This document shows positions 28,168-37,518 of a stretch of 64,000 nucleotides of DNA, one piece after another. The notes below the pieces were generated by a model. That model had not been told where the DNA came from. It searched no databases and worked only from the letters and a program-made list of their open reading frames with translations. Where the stretch lies: the NCBI GenBank assembly GCA_963840055.1, contig CAWIXM010000039.1, forward strand, positions 124,001 through 188,000. Direction: 5' to 3'. The translations under genes were made by a program, and so were the position numbers. This DNA comes from Rhodoplanes sp963840055. Lineage in GTDB: Bacteria > Pseudomonadota > Alphaproteobacteria > Rhizobiales > Xanthobacteraceae. The first letter of the stretch is position 1. Every line of letters starts with the position of its first letter.

Positions 28168-29043
28168 ATGGCCAGCCTGAAGGATCTGCGCAATCGCATC
28201 GCCTCCACCAAGGCGACGCAGAAGATCACCAAGGCCATGCAGATGGTCGCGGCGTCGAAGCTTCGGCGCGCCCAGGCGGCCGCCGAAGCGGCACGGCCAT
28301 ACGCCGAGCGCATGCAGAGGGTGCTCGGCAATATCGCGGCCTCGACACAGAGCAATCCGGAAGCGCCGGCGCTGTTGCGCGGCACCGGCTCGACCGACGT
28401 CCAACTTCTCGTCGTCTGCACCGGCGAACGCGGCCTGTGCGGGGCGTTCAACTCGGCCATCGTGCGGCTTGCGCGCGACAAGGCCCACGCCCTGATGGCG
28501 GAAGGCAAGCAGGTCAAGATCATTTGCGTGGGCCGCAAGGGACACGATCAGCTTCGGCGGCAGTTCGAATCGCAGATCATCGAGGCGATCGATCTGCGGG
28601 CGGTGCGCCAGATTCACTTCGAACACGCCAATGAGATCGCCCAGAAGGTCATCGCGCTCTACGAGAAGGGTGAGTTCGACGTATGCACGATCTTCTTCTC
28701 GCGTTTTAAATCGGTGATCGCCCAGATCCCGACCGCCCAGCAGCTCATCCCCGCGGTCTTTCCCGGAACGGCCGCCGAACCGGGTGGTCCGGTCTATGAA
28801 TACGAGCCGGAAGAGGACCACATCCTCGCCGAGCTCCTGCCGCTCAACATCGCGGTCCAGTTGCTGCGGGCGTTGTTGGAGAACGCCGCGTCGTTCTATG
28901 GCGCGCAGATGTCGGCGATGGACAGCGCGACCCGCAATGCGGGCGAGATGATCCGCAAGCAGACGCTTACCTATAACCGCACCCGCCAGGCGATGATCAC
29001 CAAGGAGCTGATCGAGATCATCTCCGGCGCTGAGGCGCTATAA
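28168..29043 (+). CDS. atpG: ATP synthase F1 gamma subunit
   Basis: 291 residues. The N-terminal helix MASLKDLRNRIASTKATQKITKAMQMVAASKLRRAQ and the C-terminal helix with SAMDSATRNAGEMI and RTRQAMITKELIEIISGAEAL form the rotating central shaft. It lies in the normal place after atpA, but the next gene is ohr rather than atpD. Confidence 0.97.
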   Translation: MASLKDLRNRIASTKATQKITKAMQMVAASKLRRAQAAAEAARPYAERMQRVLGNIAASTQSNPEAPALLRGTGSTDVQLLVVCTGERGLCGAFNSAIVRLARDKAHALMAEGKQVKIICVGRKGHDQLRRQFESQIIEAIDLRAVRQIHFEHANEIAQKVIALYEKGEFDVCTIFFSRFKSVIAQIPTAQQLIPAVFPGTAAEPGGPVYEYEPEEDHILAELLPLNIAVQLLRALLENAASFYGAQMSAMDSATRNAGEMIRKQTLTYNRTRQAMITKELIEIISGAEAL

Positions 29044-29096
29044 TAACGGCTCTCGATCCGAGAGCGATTGCACGGCGGGGCTGACAGGAGACCCCC

Positions 29097-29501
29097 ATGG
29101 CTTACACGACGACGGCGACGACGAAGGGCGGGCGCGACGGACGCGCCATTCTGGAAAACGCGGGTCTCGCGCTCGCAATGGCGTTGCCGAAGGAATTAGG
29201 CGGCTCAGGCGAAGGCCACAATCCGGAGCAGCTGTTCGCGCTCGGCTGGTCGGCTTGCTTCGGCCAGGCGCTTCTCGCCCTCGGCAAGAAGCACGGCGTC
29301 GACGCGAGCGGGGCTAAGGTGACTTGCGCGGTTACCATCGAAAAAGATGCGGTGAGCTTCGCATTGAAAGCCGACCTCAAGGTTTCGATTCCCGGCGCCG
29401 ACAAGGCGAAGGTGCAAGCCCTTGTCGAGGACGCTCACACGATCTGTCCTTATTCGCGGGCGACGCGGGGCAACGTGCCGGTCACCCTGTCCGTCATATA
29501 A
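29097..29501 (+). CDS. Ohr/OsmC-family organic hydroperoxide reductase
   Basis: 134 residues of the Ohr subgroup. It has ATTKGGRDGRA with the candidate catalytic Arg (Arg13), NPEQLFALGWSACF with Glu44 and the reactive Cys54, and HTICPYSRATRGN with the resolving Cys117. Ohr reduces organic hydroperoxides using lipoylated proteins. It sits between atpG and atpD, 53 bases after atpG and 25 bases before atpD, with its own strong AGGAG, so it should be cotranscribed with the ATP synthase. No OhrR-type regulator is beside it. Confidence 0.93.
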   Translation: MAYTTTATTKGGRDGRAILENAGLALAMALPKELGGSGEGHNPEQLFALGWSACFGQALLALGKKHGVDASGAKVTCAVTIEKDAVSFALKADLKVSIPGADKAKVQALVEDAHTICPYSRATRGNVPVTLSVI

Positions 29502-29526
29502 CTGAAGGAATTTCAAGGAGACCTCA

Positions 29527-30970
<1,444 letters not shown>

Positions 30971-31042
30971 GCTTGCTGCGAGGGTCGGTAGAGAATGAGC
31001 TTACGTGATGCACATTCCTCATTGCCGGGTTTCACCCGACGA

Positions 31043-31130
31043 CCTCATCCTGAGGAGCCGACCGAAGGTCGGCGTCTCGAAGGATGCATGGTTCGAGACG
31101 CGCAGCTTCGCTGCGCTCCTCACCATGAGG
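31043..31130. repeat. Hyphomicrobiales-type palindromic repeat inside the atp operon
   Basis: Begins CCTCATCCTGAGGAG and ends CTCCTCACCATGAGG, with inner GCGTCTCGAAGGATG and GGTTCGAGACGCGC segments pairing across the centre. This is a very common intergenic element in Bradyrhizobium-like genomes, recognised from memory. It lies between atpD and atpC and widens that gap to about 250 bases. Confidence 0.85.
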
Positions 31131-31219
31131 AAAGAATTGGGGTGCGCGGGTCAAACCCGCGCATGACCAGGGATTAACAGCGCCGCGCGAGCGTCGCGCG
31201 AAAGGCCTGGGCTAAGCCG

Positions 31220-31621
31220 ATGACCACTTTTCGTTTTGAGCTAGTGTCCCCGGAGCGACTCGTCTTCTCCGGCGACGTGACCCAGGTGGACGTGCCGGGC
31301 GAGGAAGGTGACTTCGGCGTGCTCGCGGGGCATGAGCCGACAATTGCAACCATTCGCCCGGGCGTGCTGACGATTCATCCCGAGCAGACGGCGCCAATGA
31401 TGATCGTTGTGCGCGGCGGCTTTGCCGAGGTGGGGCCGACCGGCGTCACCGTGCTCGCCCAGGAGGTCGTGCCGGTCGATGAGCTCGATCCTGCGACGAT
31501 AAATCAGGCGATCAAGGACGCCGAAGAAGACATCGCCGACGCCAAGGATGACGTTAAGCGCAACAAGGCCATGGCGAAGCTCGATCACTTGAAAACGCTG
31601 AAGGACGCGCTCGGGCATTGA
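31220..31621 (+). CDS. atpC: ATP synthase F1 epsilon subunit
   Basis: 133 residues. The N-terminal beta-sandwich FRFELVSPERLVFSGDVTQVDVPGEEGDFGVLAGHEP and a C-terminal helical pair are as expected. Epsilon couples the rotor to the head and can inhibit hydrolysis. It is separated from atpD by a repeat-filled gap, so it may have lower or partly independent expression. Confidence 0.95.
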   Translation: MTTFRFELVSPERLVFSGDVTQVDVPGEEGDFGVLAGHEPTIATIRPGVLTIHPEQTAPMMIVVRGGFAEVGPTGVTVLAQEVVPVDELDPATINQAIKDAEEDIADAKDDVKRNKAMAKLDHLKTLKDALGH

Positions 31622-31654
31622 AGCTTGGCAAGCGCCGTACCGGGGCGCGGCCGA

Positions 31655-31735
31655 AAGCCCGAGAGCCCGGAATCCATTCTCACAGGCAGGGTTATGGATC
31701 CCGAGCTTTGCTCAGCCTGCGGAATGACAATCACG
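31655..31735. repeat. Second common intergenic repeat, after atpC
   Basis: The segment with GGAATCCATTCTCACAGG, TTATGGATCCCGAGC and GCCTGCGGAATGAC resembles the widespread rhizobial element that pairs GGAATCCATAA with TTATGGATTCC and ends in CGGAATGAC. The copy is degenerate. It fills the gap between atpC and the convergent EVE gene. Confidence 0.55.
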
Positions 31736-32150
31736 CCATCCCGCCCATTTTGCACACGAGCTTCCACTCCGTTGCGGTGACCGGCTGCACCGAGAGGCGC
31801 GAAAGCTTCACCAGCGCCATATCTTTCAGGCGCGGCTCGGCCTTGATGTCGGCGAGCGTAACGGGGCGGGGCAGGGGCGCGACGGCCTTCACGTCGACAA
31901 CGACCCAGGGCTCGCCCGGCTTTGCGGTCGGGTCGGGGTAGGCTTCGCGGACCACTTCGACGACGCCGACAATGCTTTTCTCATCGACCGAGTGATAGAA
32001 GAAGGCGCGGTCGCCCTTCTTCATCTTCATCAGGTTCTGCTTGGCGGTGTGGTTGCGTACGCCGGTCCATGCATCGCCCTTTGCGCCTGCCTTCACCTGG
32101 TCGTCCCACGACCAGGCGGAGGGCTCGGTCTTCACCAGCCAGTACTGCAT
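31731..32150 (-). CDS. EVE domain-containing protein
   Basis: 139 residues covering one EVE (PUA-like) domain: MQYWLVKTEPSAWSWDDQ, WTGVRNHTAKQNLMKMKKGDRAFFYHS, VGVVEVVREAYPD. The family is thought to bind modified nucleobases in DNA or RNA. The ATG at 32150 is two bases beyond the gpsA stop, making it the last gene of the leftward tsaD-gpsA-EVE operon, an arrangement often seen in this order. Confidence 0.92.
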   Translation of the reverse strand: MQYWLVKTEPSAWSWDDQVKAGAKGDAWTGVRNHTAKQNLMKMKKGDRAFFYHSVDEKSIVGVVEVVREAYPDPTAKPGEPWVVVDVKAVAPLPRPVTLADIKAEPRLKDMALVKLSRLSVQPVTATEWKLVCKMGGMA

Positions 32151-32152
32151 CG

Positions 32153-33139
32153 CTAGTTCTCCGCCTTGAACGGGCGCGCGAGCAGCGCCTCCATCGCCTC
32201 GTCGACGCTGAGCCGGCCTTCGAGCACGGCATCGACGGCGGTTGCGATCGGCATGTCGACGCCCGCTCCCTCGGCCATTTCGACCAGCACGGAAGCGGTG
32301 AACGCGCCTTCCGCCAAACCGCTGCGGGCGGCGTCGGCAAGCGAAGAGCCTTCGCCGACCGCCACGCCGAAGGAGAAATTGCGCGACTGCCGGGTCGAGC
32401 ACGTGAGGATCAGGTCGCCCAAGCCGGACAGTCCCGTAACGGTTTCCGCCCGTGCGCCGAAAGCCTTGCCGAACCGGATCAATTCCGCGAACCCGCGCGT
32501 TGTGAGCGCAGCGGAGGCGCTGGCGCCGAGATGGCGGCCCGCCGCGATGCCGGCGGCGATCGCAAGCACGTTTTTTGCCGCGCCGCCGATTTCCACGCCG
32601 CGCACATCGGTGGAATGGTAGGGGCGGAACGTGTGCGTCCCCAGCGCCTTCACCAGCGCCGCTGCGAGGGCAGCCTCGCGCGCGGCGAGCGTCACCGCGG
32701 TCGGCAGCCTGCGCGCCACATCGGTCGCGAAGCTCGGGCCGGATAGAATTGCGGGCTTCGCTTGCGGAATGCAGGCGGCGATGACTTCGGTCATGAACGC
32801 GCGGGTGTCGCGCTCGATACCCTTGGCGCAGGCGACGACCGGTGTGCCCGGCCGGATCGCGGGGGCAAGCGAGCTTGCCGCGAAGTGCAGGGCTTGCGCC
32901 GGAACCACGAGCAGCACGGCCTCAGCGGAAGCGGCGGCGTCGGCTCCGGCTGCGATCACGATACGGGGATCGAGCTTCACCCCCGGCAAATGCCGGCTTT
33001 CGCCGGTTGCGCGAATGCTGGCTGCGGCCTGTTCGGAACGCGCGATCAGCGTGACGTGACGCCCCGCGCGGGCGGCGACGCATGCGAGGGCGGAGCCCCA
33101 GGCCCCGGCGCCGACCACAGCGATATGATCGAACTTCAT
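32153..33139 (-). CDS. gpsA: Glycerol-3-phosphate dehydrogenase [NAD(P)+]
   Basis: 328 residues. The Rossmann motif VVGAGAWGSALA is at residues 9-20; GPSFATDVARRLPTAVT and the catalytic GGAAKNVLAIAAGIAAG with its lysine are present. It makes sn-glycerol-3-phosphate from dihydroxyacetone phosphate for phospholipid synthesis, in the cytoplasm. It lies 14 bases after tsaD and directly before the EVE gene. Confidence 0.96.
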   Translation of the reverse strand: MKFDHIAVVGAGAWGSALACVAARAGRHVTLIARSEQAAASIRATGESRHLPGVKLDPRIVIAAGADAAASAEAVLLVVPAQALHFAASSLAPAIRPGTPVVACAKGIERDTRAFMTEVIAACIPQAKPAILSGPSFATDVARRLPTAVTLAAREAALAAALVKALGTHTFRPYHSTDVRGVEIGGAAKNVLAIAAGIAAGRHLGASASAALTTRGFAELIRFGKAFGARAETVTGLSGLGDLILTCSTRQSRNFSFGVAVGEGSSLADAARSGLAEGAFTASVLVEMAEGAGVDMPIATAVDAVLEGRLSVDEAMEALLARPFKAEN

Positions 33140-33153
33140 ATCGGGGCCGGGCC

Positions 33154-34224
33154 TCAGGCACGCGATGCGTCGGCGGGAAACGTGTCAGCCTTCCTGACCT
33201 GATCGAGCGGCCAGCGCGCATGCGGGCCGCTTTCCAGCGTGTCGATCAGCCCATGCGCGAGCCGTTCGGCGCCGGCCCACGCGATCATCGCCCCGTTGTC
33301 GGTGCAGAGTTCGGTTGGGGGCAGTACGAGCGTTGTGTCGACTTCCGTCGCGATGTTCTGGAGAAGCCCGCGGATCGTCTGGTTGGCGGCGACGCCCCCG
33401 GCGGCGACGAGAGCCATCGGCGGACCGAACCGCTCCTCGAACAGCCGCAGCCCGGCTTGCAGGCGGTCGATCACCATCGCGGCGACCGCCTGCTGAAAGG
33501 AGGCGCAGAGGTCATTTACATCCCTTTCCGCCAACGGCGCGTTCTTCTCGGCCTCGAGCCGCAGCGCGGTCTTGAGCCCGGAGAGGGAGAAGTCGGCGTC
33601 TTTGCGCCCGACCATCGGCCGCGGCAGCGCAAAACGCGTCGGATCGCCGCGCGCGGCGCAGCGCTCAACCTCGGGGCCGCCCGGATAGCCGAGGCCGAGC
33701 ACCTTTGCGGTCTTGTCGAACGCCTCGCCGATCGCGTCGTCGAGCGTGGAGCCGAGCCGCACATAGTCGCCCACGCCGAGCACCGCGACGATCTGCGTAT
33801 GTCCGCCGGAGGCAAGAAATAGGCAATACGGAAACGGCGTGTCGTTGGTGAGCCGCGCGGTCAACGCATGTGCTTCCAGGTGGTTGACGGCGATCAGCGG
33901 CTTTTCATGCACGAGCGCGATTGCCTTCGCCGTGGTGAGACCGACAATGAGACCGCCGATCAGCCCGGGCCCGGCGGCCGCCGCGACGCCATCAAGATTC
34001 GAAAAATTCCGGTTCGCCTCGCGCATCGCCCGGGCAATCAGGATATCGAGGACCTCCACATGCGCGCGCGCCGCGATCTCCGGGACCACGCCGCCGAAGG
34101 CGGCATGCTGTTCGATCTGGGAGAGGACGACGTTGGAAAGAATGTGTCCTTGCCCGTCCACGCTGCGTTCCACGACTGCGGCGGCCGTCTCGTCACAGGT
34201 CGTTTCGATGCCGAGAACGATCAT
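33154..34224 (-). CDS. tsaD: tRNA N6-threonylcarbamoyladenosine transferase subunit TsaD
   Basis: 356 residues from ATG 34224 (MIVLGIETTCDETAAAVVE). The metal-binding NHLEAHAL and the following LASGGHTQIV, as well as the C-terminal LVAAGGVAANQTIR, are family hallmarks. With TsaB, TsaC and TsaE it makes the t6A37 modification of ANN-decoding tRNAs. The open frame continues upstream by 28 codons without family similarity. Divergent from hemC with about 95 bases between starts. Confidence 0.96.
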   Translation of the reverse strand: MIVLGIETTCDETAAAVVERSVDGQGHILSNVVLSQIEQHAAFGGVVPEIAARAHVEVLDILIARAMREANRNFSNLDGVAAAAGPGLIGGLIVGLTTAKAIALVHEKPLIAVNHLEAHALTARLTNDTPFPYCLFLASGGHTQIVAVLGVGDYVRLGSTLDDAIGEAFDKTAKVLGLGYPGGPEVERCAARGDPTRFALPRPMVGRKDADFSLSGLKTALRLEAEKNAPLAERDVNDLCASFQQAVAAMVIDRLQAGLRLFEERFGPPMALVAAGGVAANQTIRGLLQNIATEVDTTLVLPPTELCTDNGAMIAWAGAERLAHGLIDTLESGPHARWPLDQVRKADTFPADASRA

Positions 34225-34319
34225 TGTCTCCAGCGGTACGGTTCCGCCCCGTTTTGCGTTGCCAAGGCGCGAAGCGCCCATATAACGATCACAGTGACGG
34301 CCTAGCATTGCGAAGTCGC

Positions 34320-35255
34320 ATGGCGCAATCCTCGATCGGCTCCTTGCTGCGGATCGGCACGCGCGGCAGTCCGCTCGCGCTTGCGCAGGCGGAGGACGTG
34401 CGCACGAGGCTTGCCGCTGCGCATCGGCTCGATCCCACCGCGATCGAGATTTGCGTGATCCGAACTTCGGGCGACGTGATCCAGGATCGCCCGCTCGCCG
34501 AGGTGGGCGGCAAGGGCCTTTTCACCAAGGAGATCGAGCAGGCCTTGTTCGAGAATATGATCGATCTCGCAGTTCACTCGGCGAAGGACATGGAGACGCT
34601 GCTTCCCGCGGGCTTGGTCGCGGCGGCGTTTCTTCCGCGCGAGGACGTGCGCGACGCCTTCATCAGCCGCAAAGCCAGGACGCTCGCGGAATTGCCGGAG
34701 GGCGCAGTCGTCGGCACCGCATCGTTACGGCGGCAGGCGATCGTCCGCCGGCTGCGGCCTGATCTCCGGGTGGTCTCGTTGCGCGGCAATGTGGAAACGC
34801 GGTTGCGGAAGCTCGCCGCGGGCGAGGGCGATGCGACCGTGCTGGCGCTCGCCGGCCTGAAGCGGCTCGGCCTCGCCGCTGCGGCGAGATCGGTTTTTTC
34901 CGTGGACGAGTTTCTTCCAGCGGTCGGACAGGGCGCAATCGCGATCGAAACGCGCGCCGCCGACGACCGTACCCGCGATCTCATCGCTCCGATCAACGAT
35001 GGCGACACGATGGCGGCGCTCGCGGCGGAGCGCGCTTTTCTGGCCGCGCTGGACGGGTCATGCAAAACCCCGATTGCGGGGCATGCGCGGATCGCAAAAG
35101 ACGGCGTGCTCACCTTGCGCGGACTGATCGTGACGCCGGATGGCAGGGCGGCGCATGAAACCAGCCGCTCCGGCGCTGTAGGCGAAGCGGCGGCTATCGG
35201 AGCCGATGCAGGCGCAGAGCTGAAGCAGCGCGCCGGTCCAGACTTTTTCCGGTGA
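34320..35255 (+). CDS. hemC: Hydroxymethylbilane synthase (porphobilinogen deaminase)
   Basis: 311 residues from ATG 34320 (SLLRIGTRGSPLALAQAE). The dipyrromethane cofactor cysteine is Cys248 in LDGSCKTPIAG, and the catalytic region HSAKDMET is present. It joins four porphobilinogen units into hydroxymethylbilane in heme and corrin synthesis. hemD follows three bases after the stop. A longer frame to 34224 exists but has no family character. Confidence 0.97.
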   Translation: MAQSSIGSLLRIGTRGSPLALAQAEDVRTRLAAAHRLDPTAIEICVIRTSGDVIQDRPLAEVGGKGLFTKEIEQALFENMIDLAVHSAKDMETLLPAGLVAAAFLPREDVRDAFISRKARTLAELPEGAVVGTASLRRQAIVRRLRPDLRVVSLRGNVETRLRKLAAGEGDATVLALAGLKRLGLAAAARSVFSVDEFLPAVGQGAIAIETRAADDRTRDLIAPINDGDTMAALAAERAFLAALDGSCKTPIAGHARIAKDGVLTLRGLIVTPDGRAAHETSRSGAVGEAAAIGADAGAELKQRAGPDFFR

Positions 35256-35258
35256 CTC

Positions 35259-35975
35259 ATGCGCCTGCTCATAACCCGCCCGGAACCTGATGCGGACCGA
35301 ACTGCGCGGGCATTGCGTGCGCGCGGGCGGCATGCGCTGGTCGCGCCGCTTCTCCACATCGAACCGATCCTCGACGCGCCGATCGGCGAAGGCCCGTGGG
35401 CGGCGATCGCCTTCACCAGCGCGAATGCGGTGACCGCGCTTGTGGCGCACCCGGCCAAAGCGAGCCTCTTGCGCGTGCCGGCATTCACGGTTGGCGCGCG
35501 CACCGAGCAAGTGGCCCACGCCGCCGCCTTTGCCGAAGTGCAATCGGCCTATGGCGATGTCGCAGCGCTCGCAAGCCTCATCGTGACGCGGCTGGCCGAC
35601 CGCACGAAGCCCATCCTCTATCTCGCCGGCGAGGACCGCGCGGGCGACTTGGAAGCGCTGCTCGGCGAATACGGTATCGCCGTCCGCACCGTCGCGATCT
35701 ACCGGGCGATCCCGGCGACGCGGCTTCCGGAAGCGGCGCGGCACGCGCTTGCGAACGACCGCATCGACGGCGTCCTGCATTTCTCCAAACGCTCTGCCGA
35801 AGCGTTCCTCGCGGCAATTGAGGCGGATCGCCTGCGCGAACAGGGGCTCGCGCTCAGACATCTCTGCCTGTCGGCGGCGGTCGCAGCCCCGCTCATCGCC
35901 GCCGGCGCAGAGCGAGTCGAAGTCGCGCGCCGGCCGGATCAGCAGTCTCTGTTGGATTTGCTCGACCAAGCGTAA
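35259..35975 (+). CDS. hemD: Uroporphyrinogen-III synthase
   Basis: 238 residues with the bilobed HemD pattern: MRLLITRPEPDADRTARALRARG, WAAIAFTSANAV, LYLAGEDRAGDLEALL, and VLHFSKRSAEAFL. It cyclises hydroxymethylbilane with ring D inversion. It is close to hemC and presumably coupled to it, and is followed by a mitofilin gene, which is the usual alphaproteobacterial order. Confidence 0.94.
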   Translation: MRLLITRPEPDADRTARALRARGRHALVAPLLHIEPILDAPIGEGPWAAIAFTSANAVTALVAHPAKASLLRVPAFTVGARTEQVAHAAAFAEVQSAYGDVAALASLIVTRLADRTKPILYLAGEDRAGDLEALLGEYGIAVRTVAIYRAIPATRLPEAARHALANDRIDGVLHFSKRSAEAFLAAIEADRLREQGLALRHLCLSAAVAAPLIAAGAERVEVARRPDQQSLLDLLDQA

Positions 35976-36039
35976 GGTTGCCGCGTCGACGCAAGCGCAG
36001 TATGCCCTTGCAAGCATGCAATGAATGCGGGAGCCGGTA

Positions 36040-37506
36040 ATGGCCGACGATAAGCACCGCCCGGACACGGGCCCGCCGGGCGAAATTCCTAGGGAGGAAC
36101 AAGCGCGGCCCGAACAGCCGACAGATAGCACCGCGGAGTTGGGCGCAGGCGCTTCGGCGGACGTCGCCACCGGGGATGCGACGGCGCATGCGGCGCCAGA
36201 TTCGGAAGCCGGCGCCCCAGCCCAATCGGCGAATGGCGGGGACGACGCGGAAAAGGACGCGGCGGCTCCCTCTGCAGAGAACGCGCCCGAACAAGAACCG
36301 CCCGCTTCGCGCGAATCGCAAGAAGCGCAGGCGGCGCCCGTGCGGCGGCGCACGCCGTGGGGCGCGCTATTCTTGTCCGGCCTGATCGGCGGGGCGGTCG
36401 TTGCGGCGGCCGCAGCCTATGGCTGGCTCGTTTATACGGCCGACGAAGGCAGCATCATGAATGTGCTGTGGGCGCGGCTTGGCGCGGTCGAGCTTGCGGT
36501 CCAGGATTTGAATTCGCGCGGGCCACAGCCGACGGCGGCGCCGTCGGGCGGAGACGAGCTCGCTGCGCGGATTGCAAAACTGGAGGCGGCGGTTGCAGCG
36601 GCACCTAAGTCCGGAGCGCAATCGTCCGAAGCCCAGCTCGGGCCAACCGATTCGGCGCTTGGCGAACGGTTGACGGGGCTGGAGGCCGTCGTGAAATCGC
36701 TCGCCGAAGTGGTGGCTCGCCTCGATCGTCGCGCGGATGAAACCGCCGCCGCAATTAAGGCGATGCAAGCCGATGCGGAGTCCGGCGTCGCGCCCGCTAA
36801 ACAGCCATCCGATACAACCGTCGAAAAGGCGGAATTCGAGGCCCTGGCCCAGCGGGTCACGGCGCTCCAACAGAGCGCGGCATCGCTGCAGCGATCGGTC
36901 GAGCACACCGCGGCATCGCTGCAGCAATCGGTCGAGCACACCGCGGCGTCCCTGCAGCAAACAGCCGCACGCGGGGCGGTTGCGGCAGCGGCCGATCGGA
37001 CGGTCCGGCTCGCCGTGGTCGCATCGGGCCTGCGCAGCGCCGTCCAACGCGGCGCGCCCTTTGAGGGCGAGCTCAATGCGGCGAAGGCGCTGATGCCCGA
37101 CCCGAAGGCGCTGGCGCCGCTCGAACCATTTGCCGCATCCGGCGTTCCGACCGCACAGGCGCTCGGCCGCGAATTTGCGGCGATTGCGCCAAAATTGGCG
37201 CAGATCGGCAAGTCTTCCGGCGGCGGCGACTATTTCGCGCGTCTGCTGTCACATGCCGAGCGGCTGGTGCACATCCGCCCCGTCAACGAGGCGGCGGGCA
37301 CCGATACCGCAGCCATCGTCGCCCGCGCCGAGGCCAAGGCAAAGCGGTCCGACATCCCCGGCGCGCTGGCGGAATTGGGCAAGCTCCCTGAACCGGTGCG
37401 CGCTCCGGCCGCTGCGTGGATCAAGAAAGCCGAAGGGCGTCAGGCGGCGGTCGCCGCCGCCCAGAATATCGAAAACGCGGCGCTCGCGGCGCTTGCCAAT
37501 CCATAG
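36040..37506 (+). CDS. Mitofilin/Mic60-family inner-membrane protein
   Basis: 488 residues from ATG 36040, chosen because GGGAG lies about seven bases upstream. Order: acidic, disordered, Ala/Pro/Glu-rich cytoplasmic segment (about 1-105), one membrane helix (about 112-135), a long coiled-coil region, and the C-terminal mitofilin domain. Alphaproteobacterial Mic60 homologues shape intracytoplasmic membranes and bind outer-membrane proteins. The coiled coil contains a perfect 11-residue repeat (ASLQQSVEHTA type). It lies between hemD and hemY, as in most relatives. Confidence 0.9.
   Translation: MADDKHRPDTGPPGEIPREEQARPEQPTDSTAELGAGASADVATGDATAHAAPDSEAGAPAQSANGGDDAEKDAAAPSAENAPEQEPPASRESQEAQAAPVRRRTPWGALFLSGLIGGAVVAAAAAYGWLVYTADEGSIMNVLWARLGAVELAVQDLNSRGPQPTAAPSGGDELAARIAKLEAAVAAAPKSGAQSSEAQLGPTDSALGERLTGLEAVVKSLAEVVARLDRRADETAAAIKAMQADAESGVAPAKQPSDTTVEKAEFEALAQRVTALQQSAASLQRSVEHTAASLQQSVEHTAASLQQTAARGAVAAAADRTVRLAVVASGLRSAVQRGAPFEGELNAAKALMPDPKALAPLEPFAASGVPTAQALGREFAAIAPKLAQIGKSSGGGDYFARLLSHAERLVHIRPVNEAAGTDTAAIVARAEAKAKRSDIPGALAELGKLPEPVRAPAAAWIKKAEGRQAAVAAAQNIENAALAALANP
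36880..36969 (+). repeat. 33-base tandem repeat within the mitofilin gene
   Basis: Two full 33-base units (36880-36912 and 36913-36945) and a partial third encode ASLQRSVEHTA, ASLQQSVEHTA and ASLQQTA. The units differ by one residue. Being a multiple of three, the repeat can change copy number without breaking the frame. Confidence 0.9.
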
Positions 37507-37518
37507 GACTGGGAGACG

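Noticed and set aside
31230..31620. Frames antisense to atpC
   Set aside because: Shadows of a clear epsilon subunit gene.
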